Source: Aquimarina sp. MMG016
Lineage (GTDB): Bacteria; Bacteroidota; Bacteroidia; Flavobacteriales; Flavobacteriaceae
NCBI RefSeq assembly: GCF_018100805.1
Contig: NZ_JAGJEA010000002.1
Span: forward strand, 310,001 to 374,000
Length of the DNA stretch: 64,000 nucleotides
Reading direction: 5' to 3'
The stretch's first letter is position 1. Each line of letters begins with the position of its first letter. The notes below the pieces were generated by a model. That model saw only the letters and a program-made list of their open reading frames with translations. It did not search any database and was not told where the DNA came from. Of the stretch, positions 16,166-26,040 are shown piece by piece. Both the position numbers and the translations under genes were made by a program.

Positions 16166-18568
16166 ATGTCATTTAGAAAAACTACACGACTCAAATTATT
16201 CTTGTTTGCGGTATTATGTGCTTTCTTAGTGCAAGATGGTATCGCACAACAATTACAGACTTCAACTTCAGCAGCACAGGATCTTAAAGCTTATGCTAAG
16301 CATTACAACCAAAAGAATGTAAACAAACGAGCAACCAGAAGATCATCTAATACTCTGGTATGGCCTGGAGGGGTAAATCCATTTAATAGTTATAATGCCG
16401 ACAAGGGTAGTTATAAAGAATGGAATAATTATTTTTATAAAGAAGCTCAGGCTGTTATAAAAAACCGTCCTACAAACAAAAATCTTAGATCTAACGTAAT
16501 TACCGAAATTGAAGGTGATAACGAAAGTAGTAATGATACTCAAGCTACCGCACAATCGATTTCTAATTTTGGTAGTGGTGCTGATCAAATTAATCGAGTA
16601 ACCATTCAAGGAGGTTTGACTCAATTAACCCCTCCTGAATTTACTATTGATTCTATTACTCCAACTGAGGATAATGGATCAATTCCATTGGCCAATTTCC
16701 TTACATTCGATGATAAGTTTACAACTATTACCGGTTCTACGGCTATTGGTGACGGACCTCATGGATCATCAGGTACTGCAACCGGCGATAATGATTTTTA
16801 TGGAGTGACTCTAAAAGCTTCAGAGCTTGTAGAGTTTAGGGCTTTTGCTACGGACTCATCTTTGGTAAATCCATTGGTAGTTTTATTTAACGAGCAAGGT
16901 CAGATCATTGATTTTGATGCAGCTCCAACACCAACCACTTTTCTTAGATTCATTGCACCTGTAGATGGTAATTATTTCTTTGGGTTATATGATTTTGAAA
17001 CAGTGATTGTGGTTAATGGTGGTTTGGTAGACCCACTCAATTCTGGAACCGGAGCTGGTGTAGGAGTAGAGGGTAACTATGATTTTGCAGTAAGTTTCTA
17101 TGGAGAAACAGAGACAGATTTTTATTCGTTTCAGTTAGAAAAAGGAGATGTATTTGGAGTAGCTGTTGCCGCTTTATCTAATTCTACTGCTAGATTATTT
17201 TTTCCTAATGGTCAGCAAGCGGTTGGTACAAGTGCTTTTGGAAATAGATTTATAGAAGGTTCTCCTTTACCACTAAATGGGCAAACTACATTTTCATATA
17301 TCGCACCAGAAAACGGAACGTATACAATTTCTATAAGTGGTAATTTTGGTCCATATAGCGCAGATATTGTTTCTTCCAGACCTGGTTTAGAAATCAACAA
17401 AGGACAAAAACAGTATATCTATCTAGATTTTACAGGTGCAGATTTTAAGCAAAGAGATTTTTTTAATGTACCAGACTCTGTAGCAGTGGGTGATCCTGAA
17501 TTGGATAAAGAACGTTTTTTATCTCCTTTTGGTGATTTTCTTGAAAATTGGGGCATAAGAGATACACGTGGTAATCGTCTTAGATTAGCCTTTGAAGCGA
17601 CCAGAGTAGTACGAGAAAATTTAGAGAAGGATTTTATCGAATCGGGTCTTAATCCTAACTTTGATGTAGAAATTATTAGTGATTATGGTAGTGATTTATT
17701 AGGAGAACGTATTCCTGATTTTCTGGAACGAGCAGGAATTCCTTACGGAAAAATGATTATTGGTGGAACTGTAGAAGAATCTGGAATTCAAACCATTGGT
17801 ATCGCTAATGCAATTGATCCGGGTAATTATAGCTTAACTGATGAGGCCATATTTTTAATGGATATAATCAGTAGTGACAACCCTAATTCTGCGGTATCGC
17901 TTAACAATGTTCCGCTGGCAGATGGTGTATCCATTGAAGATTTGATAGTAGAGGTAGTTGGAAATATTACTTCACATGAAATTGGACATTATTTAGGAAA
18001 TTTCCATACTTCTGTTCAGAATAATGTATTTTCTATTATGGATGAAGGCGGACCAATTATCTCACAAGCCGGAGTATTTCCGGGAGGAGCATTTGGAGAT
18101 GCAAATACTGTAAATATGGAGTATGCCAGGGATATATACAGCCTTAGAGAGTTTTTCGAGGTAGAAGGAATTGATCTAACAGATGTAAATACTGCATTCG
18201 CATTAAGTTCTGTTTCTGCTGACAGACAGAAATCAGAATTCTCTCAAGATCTTAAGGCATTAGAAGATATGGTGCTGGCTGAATTATATCAAAAAATTCC
18301 TGTAGCAGCATATAGTTACCCTAATCCGCAGAGCATTTCAGAGACTTCTGAACTAGTATTTTCTACAACAATAAGAGGAAACGCCACTGTAATTCTTTAT
18401 GATTTACAAGGAAGAAAAGTACAAACTTTATTTAATGGTTTGATGAATGATGGAGAGTCTAAAGTAATTACTTTGGATCCTGCAAAATATAATCTTAAAT
18501 CAGGAATCTATATGTATAGCATTAAAACTCCGGAAGGAGAAACGAATCACAAAATTGCTATTCGATAA
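16166..18568 (+). CDS. Secreted zinc metalloprotease with pre-peptidase domains and T9SS sorting domain
   Basis: An 800-residue protein with a signal peptide ending near DGIAQQ. The order is: a propeptide-like region; two pre-peptidase C-terminal (PPC)-like beta domains (GDNDFYGVTLKASELVEF and ETDFYSFQLEKGDVFGV); a peptidase domain with HEIGHYLGNFH (H604, E605, H608, H614) and Met-turn SIMDEGG (Met625); and a type A T9SS sorting domain (SYPNPQSISETSELVF then GIYMYSIKTPEGETNHKIAIR). It is expected to be exported and attached to the cell surface or released. The catalytic motif matches metzincins, as in the TssD fusion upstream, but the proteins otherwise look unrelated. Confidence 0.9.
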   Translation: MSFRKTTRLKLFLFAVLCAFLVQDGIAQQLQTSTSAAQDLKAYAKHYNQKNVNKRATRRSSNTLVWPGGVNPFNSYNADKGSYKEWNNYFYKEAQAVIKNRPTNKNLRSNVITEIEGDNESSNDTQATAQSISNFGSGADQINRVTIQGGLTQLTPPEFTIDSITPTEDNGSIPLANFLTFDDKFTTITGSTAIGDGPHGSSGTATGDNDFYGVTLKASELVEFRAFATDSSLVNPLVVLFNEQGQIIDFDAAPTPTTFLRFIAPVDGNYFFGLYDFETVIVVNGGLVDPLNSGTGAGVGVEGNYDFAVSFYGETETDFYSFQLEKGDVFGVAVAALSNSTARLFFPNGQQAVGTSAFGNRFIEGSPLPLNGQTTFSYIAPENGTYTISISGNFGPYSADIVSSRPGLEINKGQKQYIYLDFTGADFKQRDFFNVPDSVAVGDPELDKERFLSPFGDFLENWGIRDTRGNRLRLAFEATRVVRENLEKDFIESGLNPNFDVEIISDYGSDLLGERIPDFLERAGIPYGKMIIGGTVEESGIQTIGIANAIDPGNYSLTDEAIFLMDIISSDNPNSAVSLNNVPLADGVSIEDLIVEVVGNITSHEIGHYLGNFHTSVQNNVFSIMDEGGPIISQAGVFPGGAFGDANTVNMEYARDIYSLREFFEVEGIDLTDVNTAFALSSVSADRQKSEFSQDLKALEDMVLAELYQKIPVAAYSYPNPQSISETSELVFSTTIRGNATVILYDLQGRKVQTLFNGLMNDGESKVITLDPAKYNLKSGIYMYSIKTPEGETNHKIAIR

Positions 18569-18591
18569 ATGTATGATGTGACATTATAAGT

Positions 18592-18615
18592 AAGGCTGCC
18601 AAAAGGCAGCCTTTT
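18592..18615. terminator. Bidirectional hairpin terminator
   Basis: AAGGCTGCC, loop AAAA, GGCAGCCTT followed by TT: a perfect 9-bp stem between the convergent T9SS metalloprotease and M28 peptidase genes, with T/A tracts on both sides. Confidence 0.85.
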
Positions 18616-18648
18616 CTTTTAATTTTGATCTCGTATTGCACTAAATTA

Positions 18649-20214
18649 TTACTTAGTTTTGGCTTTATCTACTATAATACGATTTTCGCGATTAGCTAAT
18701 TCCCAAGCTGTATAGAATACTAATCTTGCACGATTTTCTAATAAGTCATACTGAATTTTATCTGGTGTATCACTAGGTTGATGATAATCATCGTGAGTAC
18801 CATTAAAGTAGAAAATTACCGGAATATTATTTTTTGCAAAATTATAATGATCAGAACGATAGTAAAATCGATTAGGATCGTTCTCATCGTTATACGTATA
18901 ATCCAATTCAACGTTTGCATATTTGGTATTTACTTCTTCAGAAATATTATGTAACTCAGTACTTAATTTATCACTACCAATCAGGTATACATAGTTACTG
19001 CTTCCTTCTTTTCGCTTAGGATCTGTACGCCCAATCATATCAATATTTAAGTTAGCAACTGTATTTTCTAGTGGAAAAATAGGATCAATATCAGTATAAT
19101 AACGAGAACCTAAAAGCCCTTTTTCTTCACCGGTTACATTTAGAAATAATACGGAACGTTTTGGTCCATTTCCATCTTTAACAGCCTTTGCAAAAGCTTC
19201 TGCAATTTCCACCACAGCTACTGTACCTGATCCATCATCATCAGCCCCATTATATACTTTACCATCTTTTATACCTTCATGATCTAGATGAGCAGAAATC
19301 ACAATAATTTCATTTGGTTTTTCAGATCCTTTAATAAATGCAGCAACATTCTCTGAAGATATTTGCTGAGCATTATTTTTAAAATTCAAAGAAAACTTCA
19401 CGGGTATTAACTTAGCCTCATTGTTCGTAGTAATATCTTTTACGATACTTTTTGCTAAATCATCATTTACAACAAAAAAATAAGACTCTTCTTCATTGCC
19501 TGATAAAGACATTGCTCCGGAAGCGCTTCCAAAACGTTGTGCAACCATTTGATATACTTCTGGGAAATAAAACAATACAGCTTTAGCTCCTTTTGCCTTT
19601 GCAGCATCACGTTTTGCGGCAAATTGCTGTCTCATATTTGACCATTTTGAAGCTTCTGCAGTACCAGAAACCTTAAAAGTACTATCTTCATTTTTTGGTT
19701 CTCCGGATTTTATGAGAATCACTTTGTCTTTTACATCAATATTGGTATAATTTGAAAACTTTTCATCGTCAATCCCAAACCCTGCATAGACTATTTCTTC
19801 TGTGGAGAACTCAGCAGTTTTACCAGCTGATAAAGATACCATGCTTTCTATATAGGTAAATGATTTACCATTAACTGTTAAACCTACATCTGGAACTTCC
19901 ATAAGATCTAAAGGAACTTCCTGAAAATAATTACCATCACTTTTTGCTGCTGGAACTCCATACTTTATATAATGATCTTTTAAGAAGTTAACTGCTTTTT
20001 TCTGTCCTGGCTGCCCTGTTTCTCTACCTTCAAAATCATCGGAAGCATAAGTATATAAAGCTGTTTTTAAATCCTCAGCGGTAATGGTACTAGCATAAGT
20101 TACTGGATTAATTGTTTTTTTTGGAGTTTCTGATGTTTTATTTGTAGTATTCTTGGTTGTCCCACAAGCTGCAATAAGTACTGATATTGCTAAAACTGAA
20201 AGAGTCTTTTTCAT
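18649..20214 (-). CDS. M28-family zinc aminopeptidase lipoprotein
   Basis: A 521-residue lipoprotein (MKKTLSVLAISVLIAACGTT). It has a PA-like insert and an M28 catalytic domain whose two-zinc ligands can be seen: His in VISAHLDHEGI, Asp in YNGADDDGSGT, the Glu pair in NVTGEEKGLLGS, Asp in NIDMIGR and His in YYRSDHYNFA. Family members remove N-terminal amino acids from peptides; the lipobox places it in the periplasm or on the outer membrane. It stands alone, ending at the bidirectional terminator. Confidence 0.92.
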   Translation of the reverse strand: MKKTLSVLAISVLIAACGTTKNTTNKTSETPKKTINPVTYASTITAEDLKTALYTYASDDFEGRETGQPGQKKAVNFLKDHYIKYGVPAAKSDGNYFQEVPLDLMEVPDVGLTVNGKSFTYIESMVSLSAGKTAEFSTEEIVYAGFGIDDEKFSNYTNIDVKDKVILIKSGEPKNEDSTFKVSGTAEASKWSNMRQQFAAKRDAAKAKGAKAVLFYFPEVYQMVAQRFGSASGAMSLSGNEEESYFFVVNDDLAKSIVKDITTNNEAKLIPVKFSLNFKNNAQQISSENVAAFIKGSEKPNEIIVISAHLDHEGIKDGKVYNGADDDGSGTVAVVEIAEAFAKAVKDGNGPKRSVLFLNVTGEEKGLLGSRYYTDIDPIFPLENTVANLNIDMIGRTDPKRKEGSSNYVYLIGSDKLSTELHNISEEVNTKYANVELDYTYNDENDPNRFYYRSDHYNFAKNNIPVIFYFNGTHDDYHQPSDTPDKIQYDLLENRARLVFYTAWELANRENRIIVDKAKTK

Positions 20215-20359
20215 AAGATGTGTAATTATTAATTCTGTAATGGTCGTAAAAGTACAAGAAAACTAATTGCTTTGTGTTAAGCAGTTGCAAAAATAATACG
20301 TTGCACTTTCCTTCTCATAGTTACTTATCCGATTAGGACCTTTCTATCTAGAATTAATA

Positions 20360-22030
20360 TTATAAATAATATATTTTATCAATATGAAAACCTTTTACTT
20401 CATGATCATCTAATAGAATCAATGTTCTTTGTTGTTGTATACTTGTTAGTAATTGTAAAAGTAACCGTTGTGTTTTACTATTAAGCTCTTTTAGGGGTTC
20501 TTCAATAATCAAAATAGGTTTTCTTGTAAGTAATGCTCTACAATACATTAGTATCTTTTGTTGACCAGAAGTTAAGTTACATCCCAGATCTCCGATTTTG
20601 CTATCTAACTTTAGTTGGTTTTGCGTGTCTTCATGTTGCTGTAAGTGCTCCAATAGGAGTTCAGCCTTTTCTTTATTACGATCTTTTCGATTATATACAA
20701 TTGCTTCATATACGTCTCTTCCATATAAAGGAAAGTCTTTAGAAACTATAGAAATATTTTTTCTAATCGTCTTTTCCGATAATTCACTGCATTTTAGGTT
20801 CCCGTAAGAAATTTGCCCTTTGGTCGGAGACATTAGCTTAAGTAATAATCTTATGAATGTGGATTTTCCTGAGCCTGATTTTCCTTGAAATAAGGTAGTA
20901 CTTTGTGGAATTATGCACAATCTAAAATTTTTAAATACGGATTTCTTGGTATTAGGATACTCAAAACTAACATCTTTAAAAATAATTTCTTCTGTACTTA
21001 ATGATATCTCCTCAAAGGGCAGTTGGTTCTCTTTGGGTAAATTAAAAATGTCAATCAATTTTGTAAAAGAAATATCTCCAAGTTTCCATATAATACTTAC
21101 TCTTAGGCTGCGTCTGAGTACAGGAAGTATTGAAATGATTAATAAAATCAAAACGAGTAGGGAAGAACCACTTAATTTATCAGAACCTTGTGTAGATGAA
21201 AATACATAAAACATAATAACTCCTAACATACCATAGGTAATCGCTGGAATAATTGACTGAAGTAAAGCTACAATTTTTGCATATCGTTTTCCAATGTCAT
21301 AAAGATCATTAGATCGTTTTTGGTATCGTTTTTCTTCTGGTTGGTATTTATTAAATGCTTTTAGAGATATAATACCTCGTAAGCGAGTATTAACAAAACT
21401 TAGCATCCCTGAACGTTTGTTACGCCTTTCTAACGAAGCTTTATACAAGGCTTTGTTAATTAACCATAGCATAACTGAAGAACTGAGAATACATCCTGCA
21501 ATGATAATACCTAAATGTATATCAAAATATCCAATCGCTGCAACTACAGTAGATAATAATACCACATCCTGAGCAAAACGTATTAATCCATTTTTTATAT
21601 AATTTTGAATACTCTTTAAATCACCACTATATCGTAACAGATATTTGCCAATGCCTTTACTATCGTATACACTCATAGCTATTTGTAATTGATTAGAAAA
21701 AAGTTGTTCACGCAGTAATTTGCTAAAACGCTCTCCCACCAAAGCTATACCATAACGATTTAAATATTCGAATAGTAATCGTAATAAAACCAGAAAGAAG
21801 AAAAACAATAAAAAGGAATTAAAATCAGGGGCATCCATAAATGGAACAAACTTAAAGGCTGCTAATCTATGTGAAGAAAAACCAAAACTCAATTCATAGA
21901 ATTTACCAATACTAATTGGTATCATAATGGTTAATAAATTATAACATAATCCTGTAAGTATAGCTAAACTAATCAGGATTATATTTTTATGAGTAAAACC
22001 ACTAATGATACTCCATTTGCTGTTTAACAT
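20360..22030 (-). CDS. ABC transporter (fused permease and ATPase) with unusual ATPase motifs
   Basis: A 556-residue half-transporter: six membrane segments (about 15-320) and an ATPase domain. Walker A is normal (GKSGSGKST). The signature is LTSGQQKI rather than LSGGQ. Walker B reads ILIIEEP, with Glu instead of the usual Asp before the catalytic Glu. The D-loop is degenerate (LKELN for SALD), and the switch region reads LILLDDHEV. It may be a slow or divergent ATPase, or part of a heterodimer. It is the last gene of a five-gene minus-strand set with the HTTM-DCC and P-loop genes; 109 bases separate it from the previous gene, so it could have its own promoter. The substrate is unknown. Confidence 0.85.
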   Translation of the reverse strand: MLNSKWSIISGFTHKNIILISLAILTGLCYNLLTIMIPISIGKFYELSFGFSSHRLAAFKFVPFMDAPDFNSFLLFFFFLVLLRLLFEYLNRYGIALVGERFSKLLREQLFSNQLQIAMSVYDSKGIGKYLLRYSGDLKSIQNYIKNGLIRFAQDVVLLSTVVAAIGYFDIHLGIIIAGCILSSSVMLWLINKALYKASLERRNKRSGMLSFVNTRLRGIISLKAFNKYQPEEKRYQKRSNDLYDIGKRYAKIVALLQSIIPAITYGMLGVIMFYVFSSTQGSDKLSGSSLLVLILLIISILPVLRRSLRVSIIWKLGDISFTKLIDIFNLPKENQLPFEEISLSTEEIIFKDVSFEYPNTKKSVFKNFRLCIIPQSTTLFQGKSGSGKSTFIRLLLKLMSPTKGQISYGNLKCSELSEKTIRKNISIVSKDFPLYGRDVYEAIVYNRKDRNKEKAELLLEHLQQHEDTQNQLKLDSKIGDLGCNLTSGQQKILMYCRALLTRKPILIIEEPLKELNSKTQRLLLQLLTSIQQQRTLILLDDHEVKGFHIDKIYYL

Positions 22031-22139
22031 AGTTGTTTTCTTAATCAGGTTATTTACAATTGAGAGGTAAGAAGATCAAAACCTCTAAAGAACTTTTGAA
22101 CCTCTTTTGGGGTTATTTTTCTCTTTTGTTTTATCTGTT

Positions 22140-23474
22140 TTATAAATCTAAAAATCTAAATTTTTGCTCAGGACTTAGTACTTCACATTGTTGCTGTTTA
22201 CCAAACCATCTATATCTATTGATGGCTATAAAATCGTATGCCAGATTCCTAAGAACCACAGGAACTATTAATAATATAGAGATCATATTCCAAGGATAGT
22301 TTAAATTTCTACAGATACGTAAAATAGCATCACTCTTCTGATATACAGTACCATTATCTATGAGTATGATGGATGATAGGTTTTGAGAAGAATAGTTTTT
22401 ATGTAATAATTTTTTTGCAGTTTCTGATTGTAAAGAAGCAAAACGATATGACTGATTTTTTTCTCTCTTTAGGATAAATCGAATCCATCCATTACAGAGG
22501 TTGCATACTCCATCAAATAAAACTATTGGCCCGGATGTTGAATCCGTATCATTATGATTAGAATACATTTCTAATTCTTGATTTTTAGACGGTTTCCATA
22601 ATTTTTCTGGTTCAAAGAATGATAAAAATATCAATCCGCTCATTTGATAACGGAAACTTATTCCCATAATGAAAAATATACCCCAGTGCATCATCCAAGA
22701 AAGTGTAGCCCAAACCATTCCCCATCTTCTTTTTACCAGAGCTAGTGGTGATCCCAGTTCCAGTATAAAGGTTAAAATACCCATACCAAGAAATAACCAG
22801 GTATGCTCAAATAAAAAGTCGAATAGGGGAGTGAATTCGGAGCCTAACATTTCTTTTCGTATAGCATCTACGGCTACCTGAGAACGCATGGCACTTCCAT
22901 TAGCCCATTCCCAGGCAAGGTCACCTGCAAGTTTAGCAATTCCTGCTAATAGGTAAGAACCTGCTGTAACCGCACAGATTAATTGTATAGGCCATCCGTA
23001 TTGCCAATGGGCTCTTTGGGTTTTGATATCTTTTTTTTCTCTTTTCCATGAATCCCATGACCAAGCATCTGCAGAAGCTACTAATCCTATGATAATAATA
23101 TGTAAAACAAGCGCATTCCTATTATGATAAATCATTGACCAGCTATTGCGATATGTAAAATATAATAAAGCTACTATGGCAAATGTTGGTCCTGTAACTT
23201 TAAATTTCCAACCAATGATATATAATATATTAAGGATAAGGATTCCTAAACTAATCCACCAGAAAACCTCTGAAGGCAGTGGTTTATCCATCCAATTCAA
23301 TATCCCAATAGGATCAAAAGCTTCCTTGTCTTTAACCATTTTTTGGAGCATACCGAATCTGGAAAACAAATACCATAAACTAAAGCAGCCTGTGGCAATG
23401 CGTAATAATGCTAGTCGTTGTGGAGGTACTTTAATAAACCAGTAATCTCGTATTGTTTTTAAAAAAATCTTCAT
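22140..23474 (-). CDS. HTTM membrane domain fused to DCC thiol-disulfide oxidoreductase-like domain
   Basis: A 444-residue fusion. Residues 1-300 form an HTTM domain (horizontally transferred transmembrane, related to vitamin K-dependent gamma-carboxylase) with eight or so membrane segments; conserved pieces include PPQRLALLRIATGCFSLWYL, NRNALVLH and SYLLAGIAKL. Residues about 315-444 form a DCC (YuxK-like) domain with VLFDGVCNLCNGW (D321, C324, C327), named for its Asp-Cys-Cys motif and thought to act in thiol-disulfide exchange. Its first bases overlap the end of the preceding 155-residue gene by 4 (ATGA), so the two are translationally coupled. HTTM-DCC fusions are known in Bacteroidota but their substrate is not. 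Confidence 0.9.
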   Translation of the reverse strand: MKIFLKTIRDYWFIKVPPQRLALLRIATGCFSLWYLFSRFGMLQKMVKDKEAFDPIGILNWMDKPLPSEVFWWISLGILILNILYIIGWKFKVTGPTFAIVALLYFTYRNSWSMIYHNRNALVLHIIIIGLVASADAWSWDSWKREKKDIKTQRAHWQYGWPIQLICAVTAGSYLLAGIAKLAGDLAWEWANGSAMRSQVAVDAIRKEMLGSEFTPLFDFLFEHTWLFLGMGILTFILELGSPLALVKRRWGMVWATLSWMMHWGIFFIMGISFRYQMSGLIFLSFFEPEKLWKPSKNQELEMYSNHNDTDSTSGPIVLFDGVCNLCNGWIRFILKREKNQSYRFASLQSETAKKLLHKNYSSQNLSSIILIDNGTVYQKSDAILRICRNLNYPWNMISILLIVPVVLRNLAYDFIAINRYRWFGKQQQCEVLSPEQKFRFLDL

Positions 23475-23938
23475 TGTCTTTCAATTTTGTAGTGAACCAC
23501 AATTCTTTCGTGTACGGGAAGTGTATCTAGTTTTAGAAAATACTTTTCTAAATGATAATACCCCTTTACTAATTCAATACGCTTTAGTTTAGCATAAGGA
23601 TATTTTTTCTTAGCAGCAATTCGCTCTGCGACCTTCTGTGTAAATACTTTTGCATTATCAGACCTAGCTGCCTTTTTGATTTGTCTCCGTACTTGATTAA
23701 ATCCTCCTGTCCCTGCTAATTTATAAGGGATTTTATAACGGTTCTGATTTGAATCATATCCTACGAAATAGTATAAACCATAGGTTGCATTCCTTTTTTT
23801 GGAAAACATGGGATAGTAAGACAGGGGAAAATTATCATTTGGTTTACTAGCCCAGTTTTCTAATATTGGTGATAATATCAATACGATGATAGATATACTT
23901 ATCAATATGGCCTGTTGTTGTGAATATTTCATAATCAA
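23471..23938 (-). CDS. Small membrane-anchored partner of the HTTM-DCC protein
   Basis: A 155-residue protein with one N-terminal membrane segment (QAILISISIIVLILSPILE) and a basic soluble domain (PLSYYPMFSKKR, AERIAAKKKYPYAKLKRIEL). I do not know a named family; proteins of this size and pattern (a YPMF motif after a membrane anchor) occur beside HTTM genes. It shares ATGA with the HTTM-DCC gene downstream and is 16 bases from the P-loop gene upstream, so it sits within the operon. It could be a subunit or a substrate of the HTTM enzyme. Confidence 0.75.
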   Translation of the reverse strand: MIMKYSQQQAILISISIIVLILSPILENWASKPNDNFPLSYYPMFSKKRNATYGLYYFVGYDSNQNRYKIPYKLAGTGGFNQVRRQIKKAARSDNAKVFTQKVAERIAAKKKYPYAKLKRIELVKGYYHLEKYFLKLDTLPVHERIVVHYKIERQ

Positions 23939-23954
23939 AAAATTAGGTTAAATA

Positions 23955-24998
23955 TTATACAGCAACATCTACCTTACTTGAAAGTAGTGGTGTCAATTCA
24001 CTTGATTGTAGCAATTTACTTAGGGTAAGTATGGGTATGGCACATTGTTTTTCTACTTCTGCTACTAATAATGGACTACCGGTAAATAAACCACCAAGTG
24101 CAAATAAACGATCATTGAAAATAGGAGATAATATCTGGATACCTGTATTAACTGCTAGACTGTCACTACAAGATAAAATGACATGATCAATGGTTTCTGT
24201 AAATAATGGGTTTTCCATTAGCATACTTGTTTCTCGTTGATATAGACCATCTGCTACTTCTATAACTACATAATCAGGATTATGTTTAGACATATCTGAT
24301 AGCAATCCTTCATAGAGATCCATCATGCTTTCCAGAGAGCATAAATAGGTAGATGGAAAGCCAAATTCTGAAAAGTCGCTCACTACATCAGCGCCACAAT
24401 CATAGGCAAGCATGCGATCTTTATTAAAAACAGTACCTGTAAGTTTAATGTAACCTACATTGAATCCAGAAGATTTTAATCCTCTACATAGATAAGCTGC
24501 TGTAGTAGTTTTTCCACTATCCATGCTTGAACCTATCGATAATATGGTTTTAAAATTTCTGACTTTTTGCGCGTCAAATTTTATAGGCTTTCTATGATGA
24601 TAAGTAGTATTAATTACTTTATCTTCTTTATCTGTAGCAAATCCAATCAGCCTAAGCTTTGTTGGACCTTTTACCTCTAATTTGTAATACATAGACACTA
24701 CAATACCTGTAACACCACCTTTACCTATTAAATCATATTCCATCTGATATCCTTCAGGGATATATCCTTCGAATTGGTTACTGGCATAGCGATTACCAAA
24801 TGTTAGCATGATTTTATCTCCTTCAAAGATATAGCAGTTTCTTCCTTGATGGTCTTGAATCGCATTTAGAGATCCTATACTTACTACCTCAAAAATAGCT
24901 ACATCTCCAGCTACAGGTTGATAATTCTTAGCTATTGTTTTATCAACTTTGTAGTTGATTACGTTCTTACAGATATTAGATTTCTTAATAGTTTTCAT
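23955..24998 (-). CDS. P-loop NTPase resembling DUF1611/dethiobiotin-synthetase-like proteins
   Basis: A 347-residue cytosolic protein. The first about 145 residues are a beta-rich domain of unknown type. The second half is a P-loop domain: Walker A SIGSSMDSGKTTTAAYLCRG, then YIKLTGTVFNKDRML, YVVIEVADGLYQRET (Walker B-like) and DHVILSCSDSLAVNTGIQIL. This resembles DUF1611-type and dethiobiotin-synthetase-like ligases more than transport ATPases. It lies between the DUF2490 gene (29 bases) and the small membrane gene (16 bases). The substrate is unknown; a ligase acting on a small acid or an envelope precursor is possible. Confidence 0.75.
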   Translation of the reverse strand: MKTIKKSNICKNVINYKVDKTIAKNYQPVAGDVAIFEVVSIGSLNAIQDHQGRNCYIFEGDKIMLTFGNRYASNQFEGYIPEGYQMEYDLIGKGGVTGIVVSMYYKLEVKGPTKLRLIGFATDKEDKVINTTYHHRKPIKFDAQKVRNFKTILSIGSSMDSGKTTTAAYLCRGLKSSGFNVGYIKLTGTVFNKDRMLAYDCGADVVSDFSEFGFPSTYLCSLESMMDLYEGLLSDMSKHNPDYVVIEVADGLYQRETSMLMENPLFTETIDHVILSCSDSLAVNTGIQILSPIFNDRLFALGGLFTGSPLLVAEVEKQCAIPILTLSKLLQSSELTPLLSSKVDVAV

Positions 24999-25027
24999 AG
25001 TATATATAAATTGGTTAAAAATTAAAA

Positions 25028-25909
25028 TCAGTTATGAATTGCTTTTGTAAGATCTGAATCTACTAGGAATTCAGATTTTTCCTTTGATAGTAAATGCTGG
25101 GGTAATGTTTGAAAATTAGATGCTGAAGCTGATCGTGTAGACTTTCTGTTAAAATGAATTTGATATGAAAATCGAAACATCAATACAGAAAAATGATTAA
25201 AAGACCTACGTACTCTACCATTCCTTGGATCAACAACATTGATTTCGCGATATTTACTGCCAATATTAAATTCTGTTTGTCTCATATAACTTAGACTGGC
25301 ATTGGCTCTTTTGAATGGTCTAAAACGTATTCCTATAGTGAATCTATAGGCGTGTAATCCATCAGGAGATTGCTTAACCACTTTTTCTCCTTCTTCGTCC
25401 CTGTATTGTAACGGTTTTCCAGAAAGATAATAGTGAACTTCGTTGTTTATAAAAGGGGTAGTTTTCCAAGGTAATCCCCAGCTACCTCTATGTATACGTA
25501 ATCCATGTCGTAAACGATATTCAAATTTGCTTCTTTCGGGAAAATGCCATTCTCCTCTAAGGTTATTGTTAAAACGAACCTTACCGAGTCTCATATTTAG
25601 TCCAAAACGTGCTGTAACTCTATTTCTAGCTTCCTGATCAGGATCTGAAGGATCTGATGACCTGAGATATCCTGTGCCAAACCTTATCTTACTATTCAAT
25701 CTATACGTAAGATTAACACTATTTTGCATTGAGGATAGCTCTACAAACTCAGGACTAAACAATAGTAATTGACCTGCTGAGATTCGCCATTCTTTAGTTA
25801 CCCTTGCTTGTGCACTATAGCCAGTCCATAATTTTAAGTCCTCTTGAGAAGTCCCAATTAAAAAAATAAAGAGTGTAATACTTAACGGTATTTTCTTTTG
25901 TTTAGCCAC
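25028..25909 (-). CDS. DUF2490-like outer-membrane beta-barrel protein
   Basis: A 293-residue protein with an N-terminal signal (IPLSITLFIFLIGTSQ). The mature part alternates short beta strands with aromatic ends, as in DUF2490 outer-membrane barrels (DLKLWTGYSAQARVTKEWRI, IRFGTGYLRS, FEYRLRHGLRI, YRFTIGIRFRPFKRANASLS). The last about 40 residues are a non-barrel tail rich in Ser and charged residues. It is the first gene of the minus-strand operon with the P-loop, small membrane, HTTM-DCC and ABC genes, suggesting that the set acts across the envelope. Confidence 0.75.
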   Translation of the reverse strand: MAKQKKIPLSITLFIFLIGTSQEDLKLWTGYSAQARVTKEWRISAGQLLLFSPEFVELSSMQNSVNLTYRLNSKIRFGTGYLRSSDPSDPDQEARNRVTARFGLNMRLGKVRFNNNLRGEWHFPERSKFEYRLRHGLRIHRGSWGLPWKTTPFINNEVHYYLSGKPLQYRDEEGEKVVKQSPDGLHAYRFTIGIRFRPFKRANASLSYMRQTEFNIGSKYREINVVDPRNGRVRRSFNHFSVLMFRFSYQIHFNRKSTRSASASNFQTLPQHLLSKEKSEFLVDSDLTKAIHN

Positions 25910-26040
25910 GATACTATTTATATTGGTTAATACTTGTTTTCCTTATAAGAGGTAAAAACCAATAGTGTGACTAACTTTATTTAATTTTTTTGAAAAAAAT
26001 AGAAAAGTTGTTTGATTAAAGAAAATAGATAGAAGTTAGG

